Source: Saprospiraceae bacterium (GTDB lineage: Bacteria > Bacteroidota > Bacteroidia > Chitinophagales > Saprospiraceae). From it: a DNA stretch of 46,280 nucleotides. The translations under genes were made by a program, and so were the position numbers. The stretch lies in NCBI GenBank assembly GCA_020627825.1, contig JAHDGD010000013.1:1-46280 (forward strand), in the 5' to 3' direction. The stretch's first letter is position 1; every line of letters begins with the position of its first letter. The notes beneath the pieces are model-generated. The model worked only from the letters and a program-made list of their open reading frames with translations. It did no database searches and was not told where the DNA came from. Positions 26,667 to 34,274 of the stretch are shown piece by piece.

Positions 26667-27293
26667 TTATAAATGATGATTAAGTATGATATCTACATAT
26701 TGCGTGTCATAGAATATTTTTAGACTTTGATACTTGTAGTTGTCAGAAATGGTATCGTCCACATTGAGGATATGGAGATTATCTTCATAAATCTTCCATA
26801 CGAGTTCAGAACAATAAAATGCAGTTGTATCGTGATAATCAAATGCATGGTCAAAAGGAATATGCTGTGTTAAGTAATAGCTTAATTGGGTTGCAATATC
26901 TTCTTGCTGTTGCTTGCGGATGTTTTTTACTCTAGTAACAAGTAAAGTAGAATCGATGGAATGAAAAACAAAAGAATCAAGTTCTTGGAACCTTAATCCA
27001 TCTTGTTCGGACACCTTACTTGATAAACTGTGCGCAACTCGAATTGAATCCTTATTTTTAATAATTACCCCTATGTGTGTGACCTCGTAATCTTCATCCA
27101 TTAATTTGTAGATCATATTACTTACAAAGCCATAGCCCTTTCTTAGTATGAGATCTCCAGTTTCGAGTTGGGACTTTTCAATTTCTGATAAACGATAAAC
27201 TGTTTTGCGGTCATCTTTTACATTTTGTTCTTTAGTACACCCGAAAAACAAAATAGTAACAATGCAAAAAAATACAAAAATCGGTTTTTTCAC
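26667..27293 (-). CDS. YiiX/YebB-like papain-fold lipoprotein hydrolase
   Basis: The 208-residue product has a lipoprotein signal (MKKPIFVFFCIVTILFFGC, lipobox LFFGC). The mature part shows the permuted NlpC/P60-type pattern of YiiX-like proteins: LETGDLILRKG, then THIGVIIKN (catalytic-type His), VAHSLSS, and the nucleophile region FYCSELVWKIY with Cys. The circularly permuted order and the FYCSELV box are characteristic. It probably acts as an amidase or acyl hydrolase on lipid or peptide substrates in the envelope; the substrate is unknown. It starts 4 bases after the stop of the upstream lipoprotein gene and is likely co-transcribed. Confidence 0.8.
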   Translation of the reverse strand: MKKPIFVFFCIVTILFFGCTKEQNVKDDRKTVYRLSEIEKSQLETGDLILRKGYGFVSNMIYKLMDEDYEVTHIGVIIKNKDSIRVAHSLSSKVSEQDGLRFQELDSFVFHSIDSTLLVTRVKNIRKQQQEDIATQLSYYLTQHIPFDHAFDYHDTTAFYCSELVWKIYEDNLHILNVDDTISDNYKYQSLKIFYDTQYVDIILNHHL

Positions 27294-27297
27294 TCAA

Positions 27298-27750
27298 CTA
27301 GTTCCCCTCGTCTTCCGAATCAAATGAAGGATTTCCATCCTCTTTTTCTAGACCATCCATATTCATATCTTCTTTATCCATGTCTTCTTTGTCCATATCA
27401 ACTAGCCATTCGCCTTCTTTCTTAATCAAATTAATAGGCATTTCCTCTTTTTCACCATCTTCATTCATTTCAAGTGTACAAATAGCTCGATCATCTTTAA
27501 TTTCAGTTTTTATCACTTTAAAGGAAAGATCGTCACTCATATCTTCAAATTGATCTTTGACGCCAAATGATTCCATCATAGAAAGCATGGATTTTGTATC
27601 AGTTGAAGCATATTCCTTAGCTTTTTCAAAGTCTCCATCAAACATTGCCTCCATAAAACGTATAGCTGCTGTTTCTGGTTTATTGTTGCTGCAAGAAGCA
27701 AGTGAAAAGAATAGAATAGCAGCTAGACATAGGTTCAATACGTATTTCAT
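27298..27750 (-). CDS. Small lipoprotein, DUF4878-like
   Basis: The 150-residue product has a lipoprotein signal (MKYVLNLCLAAILFFSLASC, lipobox LASC). A cystatin/NTF2-like alpha+beta domain follows, beginning ETAAIRFMEAMFDGDFEKAKEYASTDTKSM, the usual form of DUF4878-type proteins. A strand-rich second half has DDRAICTLEM, EMPINLIKKEGEWLVDM. The tail is very acidic, with the pentamer MDKED twice in tandem and a DSEDEGN end. Function is unknown; it may be an envelope binding or folding accessory. An in-frame ATG ten codons upstream is less likely because it would put charged residues before the signal. The next gene follows after 4 bases. Confidence 0.72.
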   Translation of the reverse strand: MKYVLNLCLAAILFFSLASCSNNKPETAAIRFMEAMFDGDFEKAKEYASTDTKSMLSMMESFGVKDQFEDMSDDLSFKVIKTEIKDDRAICTLEMNEDGEKEEMPINLIKKEGEWLVDMDKEDMDKEDMNMDGLEKEDGNPSFDSEDEGN

Positions 27751-27796
27751 TTTATTATTTTTAAAGGTGTTCATATACATTCAAATCTGAAAATTC

Positions 27797-28210
27797 TTAT
27801 TTCTTAGATCCTGCTAAAATCCAACCCAAATAACCCATTGGAATGTAACATAAGATAAGATCTACAGGGGGGAACCAGCTGGGACCAGGTATCATAGCTA
27901 TATTTGCTATCCCACCTAACAAAAATAATACAGCAATTCCTAAAGCGAACCACAGGTTTTTAGTTGTTGCAAACTTGGCAACAATAAAGGCCCCAACAAG
28001 TGTTCCTAAACCATGGGCCAATAGAGCTAGAATGTAGGCGGAATTTGGAATACTATCTTTAAATTGTTCATAGCTGTTCTGATCCATAGGATCAAATCCA
28101 TCAGGAAAATCAATTAATAAAGGTGAAAGGCTGACAATGCCGCCATTGACTAGCATGCCCACAATTAAAGCTCCTATGAAGATTAAGATGTTTTTTAGAA
28201 TTGGGTTCAT
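27797..28210 (-). CDS. Four-helix integral membrane protein of unknown function
   Basis: The 137-residue product has four predicted membrane helices (about 7-30, 58-80, 86-106, 112-132). Conserved-looking glycine-rich stretches are IVGMLVNGGIVSL, ALLAHGLGTLVGAFIVAK and GGIANIAMIPGPSWFPPVDL. The latter has prolines and a Trp at a helix break, which suggests a re-entrant loop. I recognise no named family. It is first in a three-gene minus-strand run with the two lipoproteins; the gap to the next start is 46 bases. A promoter box stands upstream (28,227-28,234). Confidence 0.6.
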   Translation of the reverse strand: MNPILKNILIFIGALIVGMLVNGGIVSLSPLLIDFPDGFDPMDQNSYEQFKDSIPNSAYILALLAHGLGTLVGAFIVAKFATTKNLWFALGIAVLFLLGGIANIAMIPGPSWFPPVDLILCYIPMGYLGWILAGSKK

Positions 28211-28226
28211 TCGTTTTGATTTTACT

Positions 28227-28234
28227 TAAAGATA
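28227..28234 (-). promoter_or_regulatory. Possible promoter -7 box for the 28,210 gene
   Basis: The minus strand reads TATCTTTA, matching TAnnTTTG at all but the last base, 16 bases upstream of the ATG at 28,210. Confidence 0.4.
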
Positions 28235-28745
28235 AGGCTTATTCCTTATACTATTTGAAATATAAATCATTAAAAATAAAGGTTGAAGAGAAAGCTGAAA
28301 TTAAAATGGGGGGATAGAGCGGCTTTTTGTTTATAGGCTTAAAATTAAAATCAAAAGCTTTTACGGTGTAGTGTTATGTAAAAGATTAGTTGTAAAGACC
28401 TTTAGATGATGCTATATGTATATTCATATATCTTTTATGAATGTTTTTTTGACTTCCAAGGAAATATGATTAAAAGGTTCTTAAATTATCATAGATAATA
28501 AGTAGTTGTTTTATTTCTCAATATATTATATATAGTGATAAATTATTATATGATAAAATTGTAATTAGTATATTATTGGTATATATTTGATTATACATTA
28601 ATTATATTTTACATATATAATATATGTAATTTGTAATGATCTCATTTGCAGATTGAATGATATACGCAGTTTTGTCATTATTTCATTTACATTATGTCAC
28701 TATTTTAAGAACATATTAACACATAATGAAAAAAATTAATATGTT
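28235..28745. other. AT-rich intergenic block between divergent genes, no gene seen
   Basis: About 510 bases upstream of mraZ are extremely AT-rich, with many TATATA runs (notably 28,490-28,640) and no credible reading frame longer than about 30 codons. No DnaA-box cluster (TTATCCACA-like) was noticed. Curved or easily melted DNA upstream of the dcw promoter is a reasonable but unproven interpretation. Confidence 0.5.
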
Positions 28746-28748
28746 TTG

Positions 28749-28773
28749 TGTAAAAAAGTGGGAAAAAGTGGGA
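28749..28773 (+). promoter_or_regulatory. MraZ-type operator: TGGGA direct repeats with 10-base period
   Basis: TGGGA occurs at 28,759-28,763 and 28,769-28,773, separated by AAAAG. A degenerate copy (TGTAA) lies one period upstream at 28,749. MraZ is known to bind TGGGN repeats with 5-base spacers upstream of its own gene. The repeats lie about 20-45 bases upstream of the -7 box, a position suited to autorepression of the dcw operon. Confidence 0.75.
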
Positions 28774-28792
28774 ATATATTCTAAAAGTGCTC

Positions 28793-28800
28793 TAATTTTG
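28793..28800 (+). promoter_or_regulatory. Promoter -7 box of the dcw operon
   Basis: TAATTTTG is a full TAnnTTTG match, 22 bases upstream of the mraZ ATG. No independent -33 TTG is visible; the space is taken up by the MraZ repeats. Confidence 0.6.
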
Positions 28801-28822
28801 AATTGTCAACAAGAGATAGAGA

Positions 28823-29290
28823 ATGGAAATCGCATTAACTGGCGAATATGATTGCAAGTTAGATGCCAAGGGGCGTCTGAAGTTGCCTGCAGGGTTGCTA
28901 AAGCAATTGTCTATTCTTGAAAGTGATGTTTTTGTAATTAATAGAGGTTATGAAAATCATCTCATGTTGTATCCCGAAACAGTTTGGGAGAAAAAGACGA
29001 AAGAAATTAATCAGCTTAATATTAATGTAAAAGATCATCGGAAAGCTATTCGATATTTTTTCAGAGGAGCTAATAAAGTGCAAATAGACGGAAGTGAGAG
29101 GATTTTACTCTCGAAAGCACTGCTTGATTATGCTGGTATTGAAAGAGAGATTGTTTTGTTTGCTTATCAAGAACAAATTGAGATTTGGGATAAGAAGGCT
29201 TATGAAGCAATGTTGGATGAAGAACCGGAAAATTTCAGTGAATTAGCTGAGAAGATCTGGGGAGGCGATTCTCTTTCGAAAGAACAATAA
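28823..29290 (+). CDS. mraZ: Transcriptional regulator MraZ
   Basis: The 155-residue product contains two SpoVT/AbrB-like domains. The first has the signature GEYDCKLDAKGRLKLPAGL (about 7-25) and the second DGSERILLSKALLDYAGI with EIWDKKAYE (about 92-135). MraZ forms rings that bind TGGGN repeats and repress the dcw operon. Such repeats are present directly upstream (28,749-28,773), so autoregulation is strongly suggested. It is the first gene of the operon and is followed by rsmH after 4 bases. Confidence 0.95.
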   Translation: MEIALTGEYDCKLDAKGRLKLPAGLLKQLSILESDVFVINRGYENHLMLYPETVWEKKTKEINQLNINVKDHRKAIRYFFRGANKVQIDGSERILLSKALLDYAGIEREIVLFAYQEQIEIWDKKAYEAMLDEEPENFSELAEKIWGGDSLSKEQ

Positions 29291-29294
29291 ACTA

Positions 29295-30224
29295 ATGGAG
29301 TATCATAATCCGGTAATGCTGGAGGAATGTATGGAGGCTCTTGCTATAAAGTCAAATGGAACATATGTAGATGTGACATTTGGTGGTGGCGGGCATTCTA
29401 AAGAGATTCTTCGAAGATTGAGCAACAATGGTTGTTTGGTTGCTTTTGATCAAGATAAAGATGCGTTTCGAAATGCGGGGCTTGAAGATTCAAGGTTTCA
29501 TTTTGTTGCGTCCAACTTTAGGTTTATAAAGCGGTTTTTAGATTTTGAAAATCGTATGCCTGTAGATGGAATTCTTGCTGATCTAGGCGTTTCTTCTCAT
29601 CAGTTTGATGATGTGGAGAGAGGGTTTAGTTTCAGGGATTCTGCAAAAAGATTGGATATGCGTATGAATCAGGGGCAGTTATTTAGTGCGGAGGATGTTT
29701 TGAATGAATATTCCGAAGAGCAATTGGCTGATGTGTTGTACATGTACGGTGAGTTGAGGAATAGTAGGCAATTAGCTGCAGCTTTAGTGAAAAGTAGGAA
29801 GTTGAAGTCGTTGAAGACTGTTGGGGATTTGTTGAGTGTGATTGAAGGGCAAGTGAAGGGGATGAGCAATAAATTTTTGGCTCAATTGTTTCAAGCGATT
29901 CGAATAGAAGTGAATGATGAGATGGGGGCTTTGAAGGAATTTTTGAATGCAACGTTCGATGTGTTAGCTCCAGGTGGTAGGTTGGTGGTGATGAGTTATC
30001 ACTCTCTAGAAGATCGATTAGTGAAGAATTTTATAAAAAGTGGAAATGTCCACGGATTGATTAATAAAGATGAATTTGGCAACATATTTAGGCCCTTTCG
30101 ACAGGTCAATAAGAAAACTACAGCTCCTAGCTCGGAGGAAATTTCGACAAATCCACGAGCTAGGAGTGCCAAATTAAGAATTGCTGAAAAAAATGAAAGC
30201 AAAGGTAAAAGCAAAAGGCGATAA
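29295..30224 (+). CDS. rsmH: 16S rRNA (cytosine-1402-N4)-methyltransferase RsmH
   Basis: The 309-residue product (also called MraW) methylates N4 of C1402 in the ribosomal decoding centre. It opens MEYHNPVMLEECMEAL. The SAM-binding motif is VDVTFGGGGHS (about 25-35), followed by FDQDKDA, GILADLGVSSHQFD and the C-terminal VMSYHSLEDRLVKNF and NPRARSAKLR. Length is usual for the family. Its 3' end overlaps ftsL by 32 bases. Codon usage seems richer in G (many TTG, GTG, AGG) than in flanking genes, by eye only. Confidence 0.96.
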   Translation: MEYHNPVMLEECMEALAIKSNGTYVDVTFGGGGHSKEILRRLSNNGCLVAFDQDKDAFRNAGLEDSRFHFVASNFRFIKRFLDFENRMPVDGILADLGVSSHQFDDVERGFSFRDSAKRLDMRMNQGQLFSAEDVLNEYSEEQLADVLYMYGELRNSRQLAAALVKSRKLKSLKTVGDLLSVIEGQVKGMSNKFLAQLFQAIRIEVNDEMGALKEFLNATFDVLAPGGRLVVMSYHSLEDRLVKNFIKSGNVHGLINKDEFGNIFRPFRQVNKKTTAPSSEEISTNPRARSAKLRIAEKNESKGKSKRR

Positions 30225-30507
30225 TAAACTGACGTTGGGTTCTAAGGTCTTGACTAAGAATCTTGGGTTTATTCTATTTCTTGCGCTCTTGGGGTTGCTT
30301 TATATTAATAATTCTCAAAGAGGGGAAAGGAAGCAGGTGAAGATCGATCGAATGGAGAAGTCTGTTCAAAAAGCAAGATGGGAATATTTGAGTTTGAAGC
30401 AGGAGTTGATGGAAAAGTCTTCTCCTTCTCAATTGGCTAAAGACTTGGAAGGTAAAGTGGTTTTTCCGGAAAAGGGACCAAGAATTTTAAAAGCTCCCAA
30501 AAGCTAG
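30193..30507 (+). CDS. ftsL: FtsL-like divisome membrane protein
   Basis: The 104-residue product has a basic cytoplasmic N-terminus (MKAKVKAKGDNK), a single membrane helix (about 26-43, LGFILFLALLGLLYI) and a charged helical periplasmic part likely to form a coiled coil (RKQVKIDRMEKSVQKARWEY). This layout and its place between rsmH and ftsI identify it as the FtsL position of the dcw cluster; sequence identity to FtsL is always low. It should pair with a DivIC/FtsB-type partner and FtsQ to activate septal synthesis. A TTG four codons upstream could also start it, but the ATG at 30,193 is preferred. Confidence 0.8.
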   Translation: MKAKVKAKGDNKLTLGSKVLTKNLGFILFLALLGLLYINNSQRGERKQVKIDRMEKSVQKARWEYLSLKQELMEKSSPSQLAKDLEGKVVFPEKGPRILKAPKS

Positions 30508-30512
30508 GTCTT

Positions 30513-32648
30513 ATGGATAAGCGTAGGGAGTTATTGACGCGGGTGTATTTGGTGTTTGTGTGTTTTGCAGTTTTGGCTGTAGTGATCATGGCAAAAGTGG
30601 TGAAAGTGAATGTTGTGGAAGGGGAGTACTGGCGTGAAAAGGTAGTGAATAATCTAAAGTGGAAAAAGGTAGAGGCGGAACGAGGAGATATTTTTAGCGA
30701 GAATGGAAGCTCGATGGTTACTTCCATAACGCTCTTTGACATATATATGGATCTTACGGTTTCAAGAGAAAAAGATTTTCAGCAGCATGTTGATTCTTTG
30801 TGTTATTATCTTGAAAAGTATAGTGGCCAAGAAAAGACTAGGTGGCAGTGGGAAAGTGAATTGAAGAATGGAAGAAAGGCGGGATTGAATCATGGTAAAA
30901 AAGGAACGAAATATTATCCAATTGCTAAAAATTTAGATTATTTGGATAAGATGCGTTTTCAGGATTTTCCATTGTTTAGGCTTGGGCAAATGCGAGGTGG
31001 TATTATCATTAAGCCAAAAATTAGACGTGTAAAGCCTTTTGGTTCTATGGCTTCTTATTTGTTGGGTATTAATCGAAAAGAAGCTACCAATGTAGGTCTT
31101 GAAAATTCATATGATCAATTCTTGAAAGGGGAGACTAAGAAGAAGTTGATGAAAGAAATTGCGAATGGCGTATGGGTTCCTGTTCAAGAAGTTGAAGATC
31201 GTACTTCTACAAGAGGCTATGATTTAAACACAACTATTGATGTTGATATTCAAGATGTCGTGCATAACGAATTGCTGGCGGCTATGTATGAACATGATGC
31301 TGATCAGGGAACAATGATTGTGATGGATGTTGAAACAGGAGCGATTCGAGCGATGTCTAACTTTAATCGAACACAGGATTTTAAGTTTGCTGAAATGCAA
31401 AATGTAGCAGTGACACGGATGTTTGAGCCAGGTTCTACAATTAAATTGGCTACTGTGTTGGCTTTGCTAGAAAAAGGAAGCGTTTCTCCTGATACTAAAG
31501 TTAATTTGAATGGAGGGACCAAAAGTTTTTATGGACAATGGATGCACGATTCAAGTACTCCAACTGAGAATAATGTGGACTTAAATACAGCATTTGCTGT
31601 CAGTTCCAATGTGGGAATAGCAACTTTAGCAGATGAACAATTTAATCAAGATGTAGAAGGTCGAAGAGAATTTATAAGATACTTTAAATCTTTTGGGTTT
31701 GGTGATAAAAGTGGAATTGATCTCACAGGTGAACCGCATCAGTTTTTGAACGATCCGGATCGTCATGAGTCAAAGTTTTCATTAACCTCAGTGCCTTGGA
31801 TGGCGCATGGATATGAAATGAAAATGACGCCACTTCAAGTGTTGTCTTTCTATAATGCTGTGGCCAATGATGGTAAAATGATGAAGCCTTATGTGGTCAA
31901 AAGTATAGTGAATGAGAGTCAGGTTGTTAAGACTTTTTCTCCTACTGTTTTAAATCAGTCGATTGCTTCATTAAGCACGATTCACGATGCCCAGTACATG
32001 TTGCGAGAGGTCGTGGTGTCAGGTACTGCTAAGAAATTGAATACTAGAAATTATGATATAAGTGGAAAAACAGGAACGTCAAAGGATTATGGATTAAAAG
32101 TAGAAGGGAAAAATCCTTTTAATGCTTCTTTTGCTGGTTATTTTCCGAGCGACAATCCGAAATACTCGATGATTGTTGTCTTGTACAATCCACGCAATAA
32201 AGGATATTATGGAGCTACAGTTGCAGGACCTGTGTTTAAGAAAGTAGCAGATAAAATATTTGCACTTAAGTTGGATTTGAAAAGTGAATACTATACAGAG
32301 TTTCGTGAAGGAAAACAAGATGTAGCCTTTAGTAAGCCTAGATTTACAGTAGGTAATCGCAATGATTTGGAGAAAATATTAAAACATTCCAAGGTGCCTG
32401 CACAAAAAGAAACAAAAGCGAATTGGGTTATTTTAAATCCATACGAAGATCGTTTGACATTGCAAAAACGCGCTATTAAGAAATCAACTGTACCAGATGT
32501 TGTAGGTATGGGGATAAGAGATGCCATATATATACTGGAGAATATTGGATTGAAAGTAAAATTTGACGGTTCTGGAAAAGTGCGTCATCAATCCTTAAGA
32601 CCAGGAACAAAGAATGAAGGACAAGAAATATTTATCCAATTAGGATAG
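30513..32648 (+). CDS. ftsI: Penicillin-binding protein FtsI, septal transpeptidase, with PASTA domain
   Basis: This 711-residue class B PBP cross-links septal peptidoglycan. It has a short cytoplasmic tail and membrane anchor (about 8-30), a pedestal domain (about 40-220) and a transpeptidase domain with S308-T-I-K311 (PGSTIKL), S364-S-N366 and K519-T-G521. A C-terminal PASTA domain (TVPDVVGMGIRDAIYILENIGLKV, about 650-711) follows; in FtsI proteins this is usual in Bacteroidota and some Firmicutes but absent from Escherichia coli. It lies 5 bases after ftsL and works with FtsW encoded further down. Confidence 0.95.
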   Translation: MDKRRELLTRVYLVFVCFAVLAVVIMAKVVKVNVVEGEYWREKVVNNLKWKKVEAERGDIFSENGSSMVTSITLFDIYMDLTVSREKDFQQHVDSLCYYLEKYSGQEKTRWQWESELKNGRKAGLNHGKKGTKYYPIAKNLDYLDKMRFQDFPLFRLGQMRGGIIIKPKIRRVKPFGSMASYLLGINRKEATNVGLENSYDQFLKGETKKKLMKEIANGVWVPVQEVEDRTSTRGYDLNTTIDVDIQDVVHNELLAAMYEHDADQGTMIVMDVETGAIRAMSNFNRTQDFKFAEMQNVAVTRMFEPGSTIKLATVLALLEKGSVSPDTKVNLNGGTKSFYGQWMHDSSTPTENNVDLNTAFAVSSNVGIATLADEQFNQDVEGRREFIRYFKSFGFGDKSGIDLTGEPHQFLNDPDRHESKFSLTSVPWMAHGYEMKMTPLQVLSFYNAVANDGKMMKPYVVKSIVNESQVVKTFSPTVLNQSIASLSTIHDAQYMLREVVVSGTAKKLNTRNYDISGKTGTSKDYGLKVEGKNPFNASFAGYFPSDNPKYSMIVVLYNPRNKGYYGATVAGPVFKKVADKIFALKLDLKSEYYTEFREGKQDVAFSKPRFTVGNRNDLEKILKHSKVPAQKETKANWVILNPYEDRLTLQKRAIKKSTVPDVVGMGIRDAIYILENIGLKVKFDGSGKVRHQSLRPGTKNEGQEIFIQLG

Positions 32649-32692
32649 TATCTATAATCAAATCAAAAGTGTATTTGATCGAAAATTTTGAA

Positions 32693-34156
32693 ATGAGAAA
32701 ACTGAGCGAAATATTAAAAGAACTTCCTTTTGACTATGAACTCTACGGTAATAAAAGCGTACAGGTCAGAGATGTCTTTTTGGATTCACGAAAGTTGCAT
32801 TCTTCTGATGCGTTTGTAGCCTTAAAAGGTTCGGCTTTTGATGGACATCGATTTATAGAGGCTGCAATAGAAAAAGGAGCATCAGTCATTTTTTGTGAAG
32901 ATTTACCAACAAAAATTCGGGAGCATGTTGCTTATGTGCATCTTTCTGACTTGAAAGAAAAATTAACTCTTTTGGCGAAAGCCTTTTACGGAAGTGCTGG
33001 AGAATTAAAGCTGGTAGGTGTAACAGGGACGAATGGTAAAACTACTGTTTCTACTTTGTTTTATAACACGATGATGGAAATGGGGGTGCAGTGTGGGTTG
33101 ATTAGCACTGTAAAAATAATGGTTGGAGCGAAAGAGTATCCGTCTGAATTGACAACTCCCGATGTACTTACTACCTATCGATTCATGAAAATGATGAGAG
33201 ATTCAGGTTGTCAGACTTGTGTAATGGAGGTGAGTTCACATGCGATTGATCAGGGTAGAATAGATGGTTTGTCATACGACGTTGCTGCATTTACGAACCT
33301 TTCGCATGATCACTTAGATTATCACGGAAGTTTTAAGGAATATGCATATACTAAAAAGCGATTATTTGACGGGCTTTCGCCCAAAAGTGTTGCTGTGTAT
33401 AATGTTGATGATAAGAATGGGGAAGTGATGGTGCAGAATTGTAAGGCTGAAAAGCAAAGCTATGGCCTTAGAATGCAGGCTGATTACAAAGCTAAAGTGA
33501 TGGAGCATGACTTTAATGGAATGCATTTGCGGATAGGGGAGTATGAATTTTTTACTGGACTAGTTGGTAAATTTAATGCATACAATGTGTTGGCAGTCTT
33601 AGCAATAGCAGAAGCTGTAGGTTTTGAAAGGATTGAGATTTTACGTGTACTAAGTGCTGTTTCATCTGCTGATGGTAGATTTGACTTAGTTCGCAATGTG
33701 AAAAAAGGTATTACGGCAATAGTAGATTATGCGCATACTCCTGATGCCTTAGATAATGTATTGCAGACGATTTCTCATATCAATAAAAAGAAAGGAAAAA
33801 TAATCACCCTCATCGGTTGCGGAGGAGATCGTGATAAAACAAAGCGACCATTGATGGCAAAAGTGGCGATCAATTATAGTGATGCTGTTATCTTAACTTC
33901 CGATAATCCAAGATCAGAAAATCCTGAAGATATTCTGGATGATATGGAAAAAGGAATTGAGAAAGCAGAAGAACATAAGGTTTTAAGGATTAGCGATAGA
34001 AAATCAGCAATTAAAACGGCTATTTCACTCGCTAATTCAACTGATGTGATTCTTGTGGCTGGAAAAGGTCACGAAACATATCAAGAAATAAAAGGGGTAA
34101 GATACCCTTTTGACGATAAGCAAATATTGCAGGAATTCCTGCTTCATAATATTTAA
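32693..34156 (+). CDS. murE: UDP-MurNAc-tripeptide synthetase MurE (meso-DAP type)
   Basis: The 487-residue enzyme adds the third residue to UDP-MurNAc-L-Ala-D-Glu. The ATP-binding loop is GVTGTNGKTT, followed by MEVSSHAIDQGR and NLSHDHLDYHG. The C-terminal motif DNPRSENP (the DNPR box) marks the meso-diaminopimelate-adding type rather than the lysine type. The frame is open eight codons further upstream (GTG at 32,669), but MRKLSEIL at 32,693 fits the family. A copy of the GGGCTTTCGCCCAAAA palindrome lies within this gene at 33,371-33,386, coding GLSPK. Confidence 0.95.
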   Translation: MRKLSEILKELPFDYELYGNKSVQVRDVFLDSRKLHSSDAFVALKGSAFDGHRFIEAAIEKGASVIFCEDLPTKIREHVAYVHLSDLKEKLTLLAKAFYGSAGELKLVGVTGTNGKTTVSTLFYNTMMEMGVQCGLISTVKIMVGAKEYPSELTTPDVLTTYRFMKMMRDSGCQTCVMEVSSHAIDQGRIDGLSYDVAAFTNLSHDHLDYHGSFKEYAYTKKRLFDGLSPKSVAVYNVDDKNGEVMVQNCKAEKQSYGLRMQADYKAKVMEHDFNGMHLRIGEYEFFTGLVGKFNAYNVLAVLAIAEAVGFERIEILRVLSAVSSADGRFDLVRNVKKGITAIVDYAHTPDALDNVLQTISHINKKKGKIITLIGCGGDRDKTKRPLMAKVAINYSDAVILTSDNPRSENPEDILDDMEKGIEKAEEHKVLRISDRKSAIKTAISLANSTDVILVAGKGHETYQEIKGVRYPFDDKQILQEFLLHNI

Positions 34157-34196
34157 GATAGGTTCTATTATCATTCTCAGGTTGGTTTTAACAGAC

Positions 34197-34231
34197 GCAG
34201 CAGGCACCGGAAAAAGTTTCAGTCCTGCTGC
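34197..34231 (+). other. Strong hairpin in the murE-mraY gap
   Basis: GCAGCAGG (34,197-34,204) pairs perfectly with CCTGCTGC (34,224-34,231) across a 19-base loop. An outer TTTTAA/TTAAAA pair (34,187-34,192 and about 34,234-34,239) may extend it. What follows is A-rich, so it is not a typical intrinsic terminator. It is the longest gap in the operon (118 bases). It may be a regulatory leader or an RNA-processing site for mraY. Confidence 0.55.
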
Positions 34232-34274
34232 ATTTTAAAAAAAACAGAGATGATGTAGATGTAATTTATGCGAA

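Noticed and set aside
28490-28640. Possible replication origin in the very AT-rich block upstream of mraZ
   Set aside because: No DnaA-box cluster and no dnaA, dnaN or gidA nearby; AT richness alone is not enough.
34268-34270. Alternative ATG for mraY
   Set aside because: It is out of frame with the MraY reading frame; the in-frame ATG at 34,275 gives the normal N-terminus.
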